NCBI GenBank assembly: GCA_021613535.1
Contig: CP075493.1
Span: 5,208,001 to 5,272,000, forward strand
Direction: 5' to 3'
Length of the DNA stretch: 64,000 nt
Source: Adineta vaga
Taxonomy: Eukaryota; Rotifera
Part shown: positions 24,926-37,445 of the stretch, in pieces
Numbering within the stretch: the first letter of the stretch is position 1
How the letters are laid out: each line of letters starts with the position of its first letter
Translations under genes and position numbers: made by a program
The notes under the pieces: generated by a model
Database searches by the model: none
Seen by the model: the letters and a program-made list of their open reading frames with translations, nothing else
Told to the model about the DNA's origin: nothing

Positions 24926-26139
24926 AAGTTAATAAACGAAGATATCACATACTCATTCCGACTTTATATTTTAGATAAAAAAACGAGAAAAAAAAACTTA
25001 CAGTGAAATGATTTTTTTTTAAACCTTGATCTCAAGAACATGTAGATGGTTGTAAACACAACAACAGAACAAGAAAAATAGTAGCGACGTGTTACTCATC
25101 AATCGTATAGTTTTTTGTGCATACATTTTTTATATAATTTCTTTCCTTTTAAGAAGTAGCGCCATCTCTGAATAAAAAAGATTTTAATTCAGAATAGATT
25201 TTTTATTACAAATCTTGAAATTCTTATTCAGTTAATGAATTTTTATTTTTATCCATTACAAAGCAATATTCAATCAAGAATAATATCAGTTTTGAAATTT
25301 GCAATGAAAATATTAAAATCTACACCTCTCTATTGATGATAATGATAAACAAAAACAAATATGAAGAGTGAGAGATTAATTATATGATGAGAAATATATT
25401 ATAGTATGTATTCTAACTATCAATTCGAAAAGTTTCTGAAGATCTTTTATTTTATTTTATTTAGTTCATCGTAAAAGAGATGGATTTTTAGAGATAACAA
25501 ATCATATATTCTATAATGGTATTCTCAATATAATCTTTGATCAGATCGAAAATCGTGATTGGTGATTCACTTATCTAGAGGAAGAAAACTTCTTCTTTAT
25601 TGACCATACGATCTCAAATGAAGCCATATATAAATGATAATAAAAATAAAAAATACACATGCTTTGTTATATGTTTATATTGCGTAACAAAATACTCTTT
25701 TTTTTATAATTAGTCAAATTATCTCGACGTCAATAGATGCCACATAGTTTATTGCTAGGTTAGATTAGATTCTAGTTAAATACTCTAATAGATCGATCGT
25801 ATAGGAACGCGTTGCTTTGCGAACAAACGAATAAACATTGCAATCATTTATCAATTTAGACTTCGAAAATATCTTTCGTATTTAGCTCATCATCGATAAA
25901 ACCTTGATTTTGATTACAGTAGTTTCATCAAATTAATGATAATTATATGAGATTTATTTCAAAATAAAACAATTCAAATTGACACTTTTTCTTTCTTTCT
26001 TTCTTTCTACAACTAAACTCAACGTATTCACTTATTATATTGAAGTACATTTCTATACAATTGAAACTAATTGCTGACATTTTGATTATGATCATGTGTT
26101 CATATACATATGTGCATATGTTATATCATCATATAGATC
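24926..26139. other. Intergenic
   Basis: 1.2 kb of AT-rich sequence upstream of the RNase T2 gene. Contains a TTTC run at about 25987-26008. No gene or RNA recognised. Confidence 0.55.
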
Positions 26140-26923
26140 CTATCGAATGAATCGTGTTGTTCTTAATGATGAGATATGATTACTTTCAAGTGGATTGACA
26201 TGTAGACAAATATTATCAACCATATTTGAATTATTTTTCTTAGATAATAAATTCTGATCAACTTTCGGATAAGATCGATACGAAAGTAATTGAGATGATT
26301 CACTTTTATGACGTTGACTACGGCAATGTATCAAACAGATGCAACAAATTAATATCCAAAGTGTAAGAACTATACCAAGACTAATCAGAAATAAGGCAAT
26401 CGTTTCTTCTGGATCAGAGAAATTTGTTGGAAATGTGAGAGCATGTAAAGTGAATGTTTTCTGTCGTACGGGAGGAGAAATGATCATTCTAAAGGAATCA
26501 TATAAGTATAAATCTTTGAAGTTATTTTTTATACTTATATGAACATTGATAAGAAATATCCACATAGTCCGAATAAGAATGATGAGTACATCGTAGTAGA
26601 AGAGATTTTGCATGAAATTGACAGGGAGATTGATGATTTCGACAAGCATTATTACTCGATGTTGAATATAAATTAAAACAAAATTCATTTGAATAATTTA
26701 ACAATTGAAGAGTTAAATGATTGAAATTATATGGACAACGAATGAAATAATGTTCGTCATTTGTTAAAAAACGAATATGTCTTAGAAGAACATAGGTTGA
26801 ACTTTCTGGATTAGTTAGAAATTTTCCATCAGTTAGATTGATTAATAAGATCGAAGAGAAGATGAACAACGTGAAAAGCATTATTTTATGATTGAATAAG
26901 ATAATAAATATATATATGTACAT
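26140..26923 (-). CDS. Orphan type I single-pass membrane protein
   Basis: Two exons (26923-26535, 26488-26140) with a 46-nt phase-2 intron encode 245 residues. A hydrophobic signal peptide lies within about the first 32 residues; a second ATG (MLFTLFIF) may be the real start. The ectodomain (about 33-155) has six or so cysteines and ends NACRNHQSPCQF ... LLLRCTHHSYSDYVDISYQC. The spacing and the final YxDISYQC recall the second half of SUEL-type galactose-binding lectin domains, but the match is partial. One transmembrane helix follows (ALFLISLGIVLTLWILICCICL), then about 70 cytosolic residues. Function unknown. It is head-to-head with carboxypeptidase gene 1, 496 bp apart. Confidence 0.65.
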
Positions 26924-27419
26924 AGAACGTAGTCATATGTCAAATGTTTCGGTCGATTTCTCGTTTGATTGAAGCAGAAAGAGAAAAGAGAGAATATACT
27001 TTTACATGAATGACTTTTGTTTTGATATCCTTATGAACATATTGTATATTAACAAATAAAGGAAATATAAAACGATGTATATGTAATACATGTTACGCTT
27101 AACCTTCACTTATATTTATGGAAAAGAAATGACAAAGAGATCAAATTTAGTCTTTGAATTCGTTTTTTTTTCACTTATAACTAAATAGACAATTCATTTC
27201 TACTGCTCTATATAAAACTGATAGATAACAAGCTATTTCATTTTTCTATCCTTGTCATCTATCGACATACAGGTAGATAACTAATTCAAGTGTCATGCTT
27301 TGTATGCAACAAAAGGATTGTTATCTTTATTAAATATGAATTTCTATCTATATATCTATAAAACAACCACAATATCATCTACTCTTCTTCTTTTCTTTTA
27401 TATTATCCTTGGTGAAGAG
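26924..27419. promoter_or_regulatory. Divergent promoter region
   Basis: A 496-bp spacer between two outward-facing start codons. AT-rich, with a TATAAA-like motif near 27211 upstream of the carboxypeptidase gene. Presumed to contain both promoters. Confidence 0.4.
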
Positions 27420-29039
27420 ATGCGTTTTCTCATCGTTGCAATTGCGTGTTTGGTTGCATTTGAATGTATTCATGGATATCGAGGTCCATTCCGTAAAATG
27501 TTTCCAACACGTGAACCATCGATCGTAACAGTTGAAGATGATCCCGGTGAACCTCTATTTCTTACACCTTATCTTGAACAAGGCAAAATCGAAGAAGCTA
27601 GACGATTAAGGTAGAATAATTTTCTTTTATCTTTCGGTCTTCTATCAACCGTACATTTAGTTCTGTGGAATTGACACCCTTCAAACAACAATCATTTTCT
27701 GGTTATTTAACTGTTAATAAACAGTATAATTCCAATATGTTCTTTTGGTTTTTTCCTGCACAAAATGGTAATAAACCTGACACACCAGTTATGCTTTGGC
27801 TTCAAGGTGGTCCCGGTGCTTCATCTTTATTTGCACTTTTTACAGAAATAGGTCCAATCTATATTGATGCAAATGAAAATATTCAATTACGTGGAGTAAC
27901 ATGGAATAAAAACTATCACTTACTCTTTATTGATAATCCAGTTGGTACGGGATTTAGTTTTACAGGCAATGATCAAGGTTATGCACGTTCACAAGAAGAT
28001 GTTGCACGTGATCTTTATTCTGCATTAACACAATTCTTTCAAATCTATACTGATTATGCCATGAATCCGTTTTATGTTACTGGTGAAAGTTACGGTGGAA
28101 AATATGTTCCTTCTATTACATATAAAATTCATGTTGAAAATCAAAATCCACAAGTTAAAGTCAAAATCAATTTGAAAGGTATGTCAATTGGTGATGGTTT
28201 AACTGATCCAGTTAATCAATATATGTACGGTGATTTTCTTTATCAAGTATGTGAAACGTTCGATCTTTCATATTTGTTTATACTTGTTTTTTTTTCTTCT
28301 CTTCTTTTCATTATAGATTGGTCTTATTGATATGACACAAAAAGCTTATGTTGATTTACAAACAGCTCTTATGCGTTATGCTATTGAACAACAACGATAT
28401 ATTGATGCTTTTCATATCTTTGATGCTTTACTCAACGGTGATCTTTTGAATACAACATCATATTTTTATAATGTCACTGGTATTAAAAATTACTTCAATT
28501 ATCTTTTAACAGATGAACCACAAGATCAAGGTTATTTTATTCCATTTGTAACTCGAGCTGATCGACGAAAACAAATTCATGTTGGTAATATGTCTTATGG
28601 TGGTCAAAGTGAAATTGTCGAAAAAATGTTACTTAATGATGTCGTAAGTACTTTTTTTAAACAGTAGAGAACGATAATTAATCTAGATTATATATATTTT
28701 TAGATGCAAAGTATGGCATGGAAAGTAGCTGCTATTGCTAATGCTAACTATAGTGTATTGATCTATAATGGTCAATTAGATGTCATTATTGCTGTACCAT
28801 TAACTATGGAATGGGTTGGTCAATTATCATGGATTGGTACTGATCAACTTCGACAAGCTGAACGAAAAGTATGGAAAGTAGCTGATAGTGATCCTGAAAT
28901 CGCTGGTTATGTTAAAACAGCTAATAATAATCGATTTTTTCTTGCTACAATTCGTAATGCTGGTCATATGGTTCCATATGATCAACCACGAGCCATGCTC
29001 GATTTACTCGAACGATTCTTGGCAGCTCAACCAAAATAA
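27420..29039 (+). CDS. Serine carboxypeptidase, vitellogenic carboxypeptidase-like (copy 1)
   Basis: Four exons (27420-27610, 27661-28246, 28317-28643, 28704-29039) encode 479 residues. The ATG at 27420 opens a signal peptide (MRFLIVAIACLVAFECIHG). The S10-family oxyanion region [13 protein letters not shown], the [12 protein letters not shown] motif and the triad are present: Ser207 in GESYGGKY, Asp394 in NGQLDVI and His456 in GHMVP. S10 enzymes remove C-terminal residues from peptides at acid pH in lysosomes or after secretion. The sequence after Ser is GG instead of the usual AG. The closest animal family is CPVL. Copy 2 at 31120 is a paralogue with patches of near-identical sequence. It converges with the phosphatase gene, 188 bp between stops. 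Confidence 0.93.
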
Positions 29040-29227
29040 ATAAATAATTTCTAATAATTAATTAAAAATGAAGACGATGCATTGTTTTTCGTTTTTATTT
29101 TTCAGTTATTTTACATTCATTAATTATTGTCCAAAGAGTATTCTTTTTATCTTGATAAGAATAAAGATTTTAGGTATATAAATATGTGTTTGATTAAAAA
29201 AAAACAGAAGACTAGAAAATGTTTAAT

Positions 29228-32200
29228 TTAGAAAGTATTAGGCCGAGTTTCTTCTTCATTATCGTAGATGCTGTTATTTAACGATGAAGATAATCTTATA
29301 GATGTAATATCAAATGATTCTTCTAAGAATTTACCGATGAGTTCGTAAAGAAATGCATATTGGGCCTGGAAGAGTAGAGAAAAGACATGAGAGAAATGAA
29401 AGATAGAATACATACGAGAGATGTTATCATCGCTGGTCGTTGTCGTTGTAAAATACGAACACCTTGAAAAATATCGACAGCATGTTCATTTTTCAATTGA
29501 GCTAGTAGTATAAGACTCATACAGAATATTGCACAAGTGGGTCCACCATTTCTGATTTTATAGATAAACAAAGTAAAAATATTTAAAAAAGAAAATAGAT
29601 TAATGACACCCACCCACAATGAACTGTAATGTATCGAGTTTGATTAGGTGTAGTCGATCGTTTATTAATTTGTCCAATGAAATCAAAGAAATAATGTGTT
29701 AATTCGATTGGAATACATTGTCCGTTTGTATGTTGATCATTAGTGCTGATTGGAGAAAGATATTCATAGTGAAAGATTGTTTTTGATAGAGCTTCACGTG
29801 TATCTGTTAAACAAAATTGACGACTAATAAATTTCTCTTGTATAATTTCTTCATTGACTAATTTTAATAAACTTGTTGAACTAATTTTCATTGTTGAATT
29901 TAAATCTTGTGGATAATAATTAGCACATTTTGGAGATAACTAAACGATTATGGATTTACTGTTAGGAAATTTTCCATCGACAGTTATCTTACTTCTTCAA
30001 TTGTATGTAATTGTACAATGCAATCACAATCATGTTCAATAAACATTCTCCAAAATTCATGAATTGTTTCCTCTAATGGATCTTGTGTTATAATAAATGA
30101 ACATTCATGTGAATATCCCTATTTCGATTATTGATGATATTTTATGAATAAAAAGTAAATTCTTACTTCAATATATGATGCATTGATATAAGGATGACCT
30201 AATATACGACTTAAACAAACACGATTATGATTATCTATAATAAGAAAAAATTTTTATATTTTTTAGATGATACTGATGAAATCTTACATGGCACAATTTG
30301 AATACATCGATTTTTCTCGACATTTTCTAATGAATGAGCATCTTGTTGTACAACATTTTCGTTTGGTAATAATGAGAGTCTCTATAGAAAGAGGAAGAAG
30401 AATCAATAAAAATAAGTTGAATTGTTTCAATTTACATTATATTCTGTGAGTAATAAAGTTTGTTTATTCTTTTTTAAACTTGAATATACAGATCGAAACA
30501 TATTCGCTTCGATTCTTGTATTACCATAAAGATAATATTCAAGTAATGATCGATAAATAAACACATATTGTTTCTATTAAAATATAACAAATATCATTTG
30601 TAGTTTTAGTTGATGGTTTAATCAAGAAAATACATACAACTGTTTGTACCATTAGATGACGTTCACGACGCATTTGTAAGACGAAATTATAGATATCAAT
30701 TTTACCTTCTTGCTTTATTCTATCAATCATAGCATCGATGGCAATATAAGTACCAGTACGACCAACTCCAGCACTGCAAAATAGTCAATATATACCGTAT
30801 AACTTTCATTATTTTTCTTACGTGCAATGAACAACGATTGGATATTGATCAGAATTTGTTTGTTCATTCACTTCTTCTATTAATTGAAGTAATGTATGCG
30901 AATGATTTGGAACATCCATATCTTTCCATTGTGTATAATGATATTGAACAACAAGACGAGCTTCTTGATGTTGTTGTTGTTGTTCATCATTTGTTGAATT
31001 AAATGACGATGCATCATCTGTAGTTAATGATGACGATGAGAAAAGTTCTTCACCATTACTTATCTTATATAAATAGAAAGAATTATTTTACAAAACATTT
31101 ATCATTATAGATAATAATCATGATGCAACAAGGTCCTATTCTTCTTCTTCTAACACTTCTATTTATTGGAATTAGTCAAGGACAATTTCGTCGTTTCCTA
31201 TATCCAAATGGAAAACAAAGTATTGTTCAAGCAAATGATGATCCAGGTGATCCACTCTTTCTTACACCTTATCTTGAACAAGGAAAAATTGAAGAAGCAA
31301 GACGATTAAGGTATGAAAAGATTCGTTTTATTCTCATAAAATCATGTTTTATTTTTCATTTAGTTCTGTAGAATTACCACCCTTTACACGACAATCCTTC
31401 TCTGGTTATTTAACTGTTAATAAACAGTATAATTCCAATATGTTCTTTTGGTTTTTCCCTGCACAAAATGGTAATCGAAGTGCACCTGTTCTTCTTTGGC
31501 TTCAAGGTGGTCCGGGTGCAACCTCATTATTTGGTCTATTTAATGAACATGGTCCTATACAAGTTAATGACGATGGAAGTTTAAGTGAACGACCGATTCA
31601 TTGGAATGCTATGTATAGTTTATTATATATTGATAATCCAGTTGGTACGGGATTTAGTTTTACAGGCAATGATCAAGGTTATACACGTACGCAAGATGAT
31701 GTTGCACGTGATCTTTATTCTGCATTATCACAATTCTTTCAAATCTATACTGATTATGCCATGAATCCATTTTATGTAACAGGAGAAAGTTATGCTGGAA
31801 AATATGTACCATCCATAGGATATAAAATTCATGTTGAAAATCAAAATCCACAAGTGAAAGTGAAAATTAATTTAGCGGGACTTTCAATGGGAAATGGATG
31901 GACAGATCCGTATAGACAATATACCTATGGACCATTACTTTATCAGGTATATGAACAGATAATGCTTTATGTAGTCTTATTCTTGTTCTGATTTAGATTG
32001 GTTTAATTGATAGTAATCAATTATTTTATATCAATCTTCAAGCAGATTTAATTCGTTATGCTATAAGTCAAAAACGTTTTTCTGATGCATTTATGATCTC
32101 AGATGCTTTAATTGATGGTGATCTTATCAATACGACATCTTATTTTACGAATGTAACAGGTTTACGAGCCTATTTTAATTATATTAAAACTGATGAGTCA

Positions 32201-35016
32201 CCTTCGATATCAAATTATGTTAAATTTATTACGAGTACTGATCGACGTCGACAAATTCATGTCGGTAATTTAACATTTCACGATGATAATAAAGTCGAAG
32301 TTATGCTTATGAATGATGTCTTTCAAAGTATTCCATCAGAACAATTAACGGCACTCTTCGATAATTATAAGATTCTTATCTACAATGGATTATTAGATAT
32401 TATCTGTGCTGAAAGTTTAACACTAAATTGGGTAGCAGATTTACAATGGTCTCATTCGAATGAATATAAAAATGCTACTCGACAAGTTTGGAAAGTGAAT
32501 GCAACGGATAATCAAGTAGCTGGATATATAAAAATAGTGCATAGATTTATGTTAGCTTCTGTTCGAAATGCTGGACATATGGTCCCATCAGATCAACCAA
32601 CAGCTATGTTAGATCTATTAAAACGTTTCATACAACTTACTTTCGATAACTGAAAATAACGTTTTTCATAATCACATAGACAATGTTTATCAATACATGT
32701 AATTTGATAAGAACCATAGGTTATTGTTTGATCAAGTTCAGGCCAATATTGATGACATTTCATCTACAATAAAAGATATGAGAAAAATAAATGTTATCAT
32801 AAAGAAATATTACCATTCGTGATGCACCTTCAATAGTATTTGTTAACATCACAATAGATTTAAGTTTTAATTCCCATATCATGCGCCAAAAATCTTCACA
32901 TGTATCAGGTTTAGGTCCTAAATGAATCCATAAGTGATATTGTTAGATAGTTTAGAAATTAAGTACTACCTTGTGTAGCAATGAATTTATTTGCACATTT
33001 ATATCCCTATATAAACATAAAGAGAGATAATGATGAAAAGAAGAATAAATTAACAGACTGAAATATAATTTCCATTGATATAATCTGTAGCTGGATCATT
33101 ATTCAATATATTGAGAATGACACGAGTACTATCGATAGGTAAAATATTAAGAAAACGATTTTTTGAAGCAACGATGGTTCGTGTTGCTGATATGCATGGT
33201 AATTCTTCAAAATTCGGAAGACTCTAAACAACAGAATGTATATAAAATAATTATAGAACATATGATATGAAATCTATCGCATCACATTAATCCTTTTCAT
33301 AGGAAATCTCATACTGTTGTTCAGTAGTCATATAACAATTGAATGCTATTACACAACGTAGATTACGTTTTCATACTTCTTTAAGAAAAACAGTACGGTC
33401 GTTTTCGTTTGATATTGATGTAACAGTTAGATTCGATTCATCAAGTTGCAATAAAGAAATAATAAGGTCAACCATAATCATCCATTTCTACACAATCTCA
33501 GCTCTTATCTCATATGTATAGTTCTATTCAAAACTACGCAAGATCTGTCAGAAAAAAAATCAAGTCTTATGAAACTTACTTTAAATTCAATGGCAAACGC
33601 GAGATTATCGAGTGCATGTTTTTGTACATAGATGCCATACAATTGTTCCACGGGAAATTCTTCAATGATGGTGAATTTACCTGAAATTTGAATAATATGA
33701 TATGAATACATTGAAATAAATAAAAAATTGTCTTTTTTATTTTTTTTTTAAAGATTAAAACCTACGAAGACAATTAGTTTTTAAATTATCTTCAATTTCT
33801 CGATGATCTTTCGATGACGAACGCGCTGTTTTTGATTTTGAACATGGTCGTAATTGATGTTTTCGATTGAAAAAATAAGCTGCAGGAGTAGCTAGTGTCG
33901 GTACAACACAAGTAGATGTTTGACCACCCATTTATTCAAACTCTCTCTTTGTCTGTCTGACTCTTACGAAAATATTCGTCTTTCCGAGTTGAACAAGAAA
34001 AAAAAGCTATAGCACGTTAATGTATTAATTCAGTCCCGACATCAACTAATCCTTTTGATACTTACTATGAATCGGTGAATAAAATAATGGTGTACTGTCA
34101 CGAGATTGTTTTTTAGATGACAATGAATGTATACAAGGTAATTTGAGATAAGTACCAGTAAAATGTTCTCTTTAATAAAATCAACGAATTCTTTCCTCAT
34201 AATTCTAACGTCATTTTTTCTTACTTTATAAGATAGGTAAAAATAAATGTTAAAAGAATAAAACCACATAAACAGAAGATAAATATTATAGCTACTAGAG
34301 TAGAATTTGATGATTTGTTTGTAGCAATTGTGTATAATAAAGAGGCACTAGAGGATAAATCATCTCGTATATTATTAGTAGTTATTTCATCATTATTTAT
34401 TGTTGTTGTTGTTGATGAAAATTGTGATGTTGTATTGAGTTCATGTGTTATCGATGATAGTATTGTTGTTGATTTAGTCGTCGTACCTAAAAGTACGAAA
34501 ATAGAATGACATTTCAGTTTTTGCATTGTCTGCAATAAAAATGCCATATCGAAATAATATTTATATAAAAGGGCGATCTAGTTATTCGTATTATTTATTA
34601 TTAACTTTGCATTCGTTTAGCATTGACAGATCATCATTACAGACATTTGTTTTTTTTACAAAAGATAATTGATAGTTTAGGTAAAAATAGGATCAAACTG
34701 CTTTCGTGTTGTATCAACTGTGTCCTTCGCATTTGAAAACAAACTAAAATTTACTTGTTGATGATAATATTCGATTGATCTTTGATGAATGATGTCGATT
34801 TGCAAGTCGTTTTTTAAGTAATTCAATCGAATTTGATTTTTTCCGTATATATAAATTTGATGTTCGATTGATTAACTGATTATAAATTGTAAGATTCGAT
34901 GAACGAACATCTGCTGTAGTTGTTGTATAAATCGAAATCAATGAAATTAACAGTGAAAGCAACATTGTTGTACTATTGTCACTGATAGAATTGTTTGCGA
35001 AACGAAGAATGTTCAT
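29228..35016 (-). CDS. Receptor-type tyrosine phosphatase with tandem PTP domains
   Basis: Eighteen exons join in phase: 35016-34755, 34486-34225, 34169-34066, 33879 (or 33891)-33766, 33680-33580, 33223-33059, 33006-32970, 32917-32814, 32763-32641, 31063-30822, 30773-30638, 30573-30436, 30381-30288, 30234-30167, 30118-29993, 29939-29614, 29551-29416 and 29365-29228; about 891 residues. A signal peptide and a short Ser/Thr/Asn-rich ectodomain precede one TM helix ([23 protein letters not shown]), a layout like RPTP-alpha/epsilon. D1 shows [35 protein letters not shown] and the loop VHCTAGVGRTG with catalytic Cys and Arg; its WPD loop reads WKD. D2 keeps the fold ([22 protein letters not shown]) but its loop is VHCGNGGPT, without the Arg, so it should be inactive. 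The intron 31064-32640 contains carboxypeptidase gene 2 on the other strand. Exon 4 also holds an in-frame ATG at 33931 right after a stop codon. Confidence 0.88.
31120..32653 (+). CDS. Serine carboxypeptidase, vitellogenic carboxypeptidase-like (copy 2, nested)
   Basis: Three exons (31120-31310, 31364-31946, 31997-32653) encode 476 residues. The signal peptide is [21 protein letters not shown]. The S10 motifs are complete: [25 protein letters not shown], Ser206 in the canonical GESYAGKY, Asp in NGLLDII and His in GHMVP. Exon 1 is the same length as in copy 1 (191 nt) and the first two introns are in the same places. Copy 1's third intron (28644-28703) has no counterpart here. The whole gene lies inside the phosphatase intron on the opposite strand. 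Its final 13 coding bases, 32641-32653, overlap a phosphatase coding exon antisense. It most likely arose by duplication of copy 1, which lies 2 kb beyond the phosphatase 3' end. Confidence 0.93.
33766..33931 (-). other. Candidate alternative start exon of the phosphatase (N-myristoylation motif)
   Basis: An ATG at 33931 begins MGGQTSTC and stays in frame into the phosphatase core; the codon just before it is TAA. Gly2 and Ser6 fit the N-myristoylation pattern, and Cys8 could be palmitoylated. The exon can also be entered by splicing at 33891 or 33879, both in frame with the upstream receptor exon. The locus may therefore make a transmembrane and a lipid-anchored form. Confidence 0.45.
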
Positions 35017-35942
35017 CTAGAAAAAGTTTTATATAAGGTTGAAGTAAGCATCGTGTAATGATATATGTATCTGTTTGGACATAAAATAATAACTATACGA
35101 GCAAAACGAAGGTCAACCATCTTGATCGACCATTTACCTTCCTTCCATATACTCATTGAATTTGTATAACTATTGCATCATCGTCTCTCTTCGGACGTAT
35201 CAATTAGAATTCAACGGTATGTTATAACGTTTTCTTTTTTTTCTTCTCCCTCTCCCTCTCCCTCTCTCTCTCTCTATTAGACATACATATGTATATGTGT
35301 CTTTGCTTACTGACCGATAAGTACACACTTTGCCTTTCTATGTTTAGTAGATAATGATAAGAAATGATGAGTCTCAATAATTTGAGCAATAGGAGAAACA
35401 AGAGATCACTTTCTTTTTCTTCCTTGATCTATCGGTCATACAATTAGCATGAATGACATACCCGAGGTCAAGTTTAAAATAAAGAGACATTGTGGGATCT
35501 TTTTTTATTAGCATACTAGAGAGAGAGAAATTTCCATTTTCTCTCAATGTAGACAAAGAGATCAATTACTACTAACGAAACGATATACACTCCCTAAAAG
35601 TACACATATCGAACAATGATTGTTACTTGTCTCATAGATACACAATATAATGAATGAATAGAATACTTTTTCATCATACTACGATTTTATAATGAAATTT
35701 TTTATAATTGTAACTGACAAGTTAACTAATACACTATATAATATGCTTTTCATGAATGTAATAGTGACATATTTCCTGTTCGATATATTGCATGATCAAA
35801 ATTAATATTATATCAATCAATTATGGACATTTCTCATGTAACTCAAAATATTCTGTAATATTTTATTAAAATAAAATACGTATGTTAAAAACGATGCAAA
35901 AATAAAACCAAATTTTCCAATAAGCAGATGAGTCCTTCAGCA
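35017..35942. other. Intergenic
   Basis: Upstream region of the phosphatase gene and 3' flank of Tudor gene A. A CTCCCT/CT run spans about 35245-35276. No gene seen. Confidence 0.5.
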
Positions 35943-37445
35943 TCAATAGTAATCGTCATCATCATCATCGTCGGCAGCATTATCGTCATCTTCATGTGGA
36001 ATATTGTAAATAATATAATCTTGACGAGTTAAATAATGATTAAATCGAATATAGATTTCTTTATTCGAGGTTTCTTGAATGTAGTTCTTCATTGTATCAC
36101 GAATATCCTAGATGAAAAAATACATGCAAAAGAAAAAGAAGAAAAATAGAGATTTTATTCATACTAATTTTGTTGTCGAAAGTTTTAAATCAACAAATTT
36201 CAATGGCCAATAGTCACTGGATGTTTTACGTTGTATTATTGCGTCGACATGTTTATTCAAAACAAGTTCTTTGAAGAATTCTGTAGCAGCTAGATCATCA
36301 TCCCAAATATCACCTTTTGGCAAAGACTGAAATTTATCCTATCAATTAAATTTGATAAATAAACAGCATGAAAATGGTTTTACTTTATTTAATGAACAGG
36401 CAATTGCTTGTGCTGGTAGTGAAGCAAATTCGGGTAGAAGAATGTGAATATCAGCTACATTAACAACTTCCCAATTACCGTAATCGATGAATACCACATC
36501 ATAGGAACGAATGGGTCTTGGCCCTAGAATAATAAGAATAGAACAAACATACACATATTTCAATTTAACCTTTTGGAACTTCGATAATCCTTGCACGATA
36601 AAAATTATCATCATCAGAAAACTTAGCAATACAATAATCGCCACGTTTCCATTCTGATGGATTATTCCGTGGATTTGTCGAATAAAATTCACTAATTAAA
36701 AGAATAATATTTATTACTATAATTACTCTGGTTTCATTTACTAGATTTTATTCTGAAGTTCTCGAAACTGTACTTCAAAGTGGGCCAATTGGATGAAGAA
36801 TGCAGATGGATGATCAACATGTGAAACGTAAGCTTGTTCATAACATTTACCTTCCAAAACAGGAGTCGGACGAATACGCACTAAAGAGTTTAGAAATATG
36901 ATAATATTTGATATTAATAGTAATACTAACATCGTATTGAATACGTTTTCATTTCATAGAATGGAAAAAAAAGAGCACAGTTGTTTTCATTAAACACTTC
37001 GTCAGTAATGATGGTGTACAAAAAATATTTTGTATGTAATTTTCATGAATTACTAAAAAACTGTTAGTATTTCTCTCATTTCTCAGTCGGATATATATTT
37101 TATATTAATACTAGTGAAAATATTTTGACATCAAGTGAAACGATTCGATAATCCCGAAGAGAGAATCTCTGAGTACTATATTTTTTTGTCATTCAAGTTA
37201 CCTGGTTTATTACGTTGTTGATTAGTATTGATACTATTGTGATCATCATCAAGAGGAGTATCCCTTGATAATGATGAAGAAGCACCGTTACTCGTTACAC
37301 TTTCACTTGCTGATGTTCGACCAGTTACAGACGTTGATCCGCGACCAGAATCATTAGTCAATGGTCGAAATGTATCATCCATTGGTGATCGGGTTGGAGT
37401 ATTTTTTGCTTCAAGGTGTCTCGTTGAACGACGACTTGGATCCAT
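35943..37445 (-). CDS. Tudor-domain protein A
   Basis: Six exons (37445-37202, 36880-36742, 36691-36570, 36523-36384, 36326-36165, 36107-35943) join in phase to 323 residues. The first about 80 residues are a Ser/Thr/Arg-rich disordered region containing SGRGSTSV and GRTSAS. A single extended Tudor (Tudor plus SN-like) module follows. Its first strands are AYVSHVDHPSAFFIQL. The core is RGDYCIAKFSDDDNFYRARIIEV and VVFIDYGNWEVV, and LPAQAIACSLN and WPLKFVDLKL lie in the SN-like half. The protein ends in a run of seven Asp plus two Tyr. Extended Tudor domains read symmetrically dimethylated arginine on Piwi-family proteins. F/Y-x-D-Y-G-N is the typical aromatic-cage and arginine-fork region. The N-terminal SGRG/GRTS stretch could itself be an arginine-methylation site. 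Orientation and spacing place it with genes B and C as a tandem family. Confidence 0.85.
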
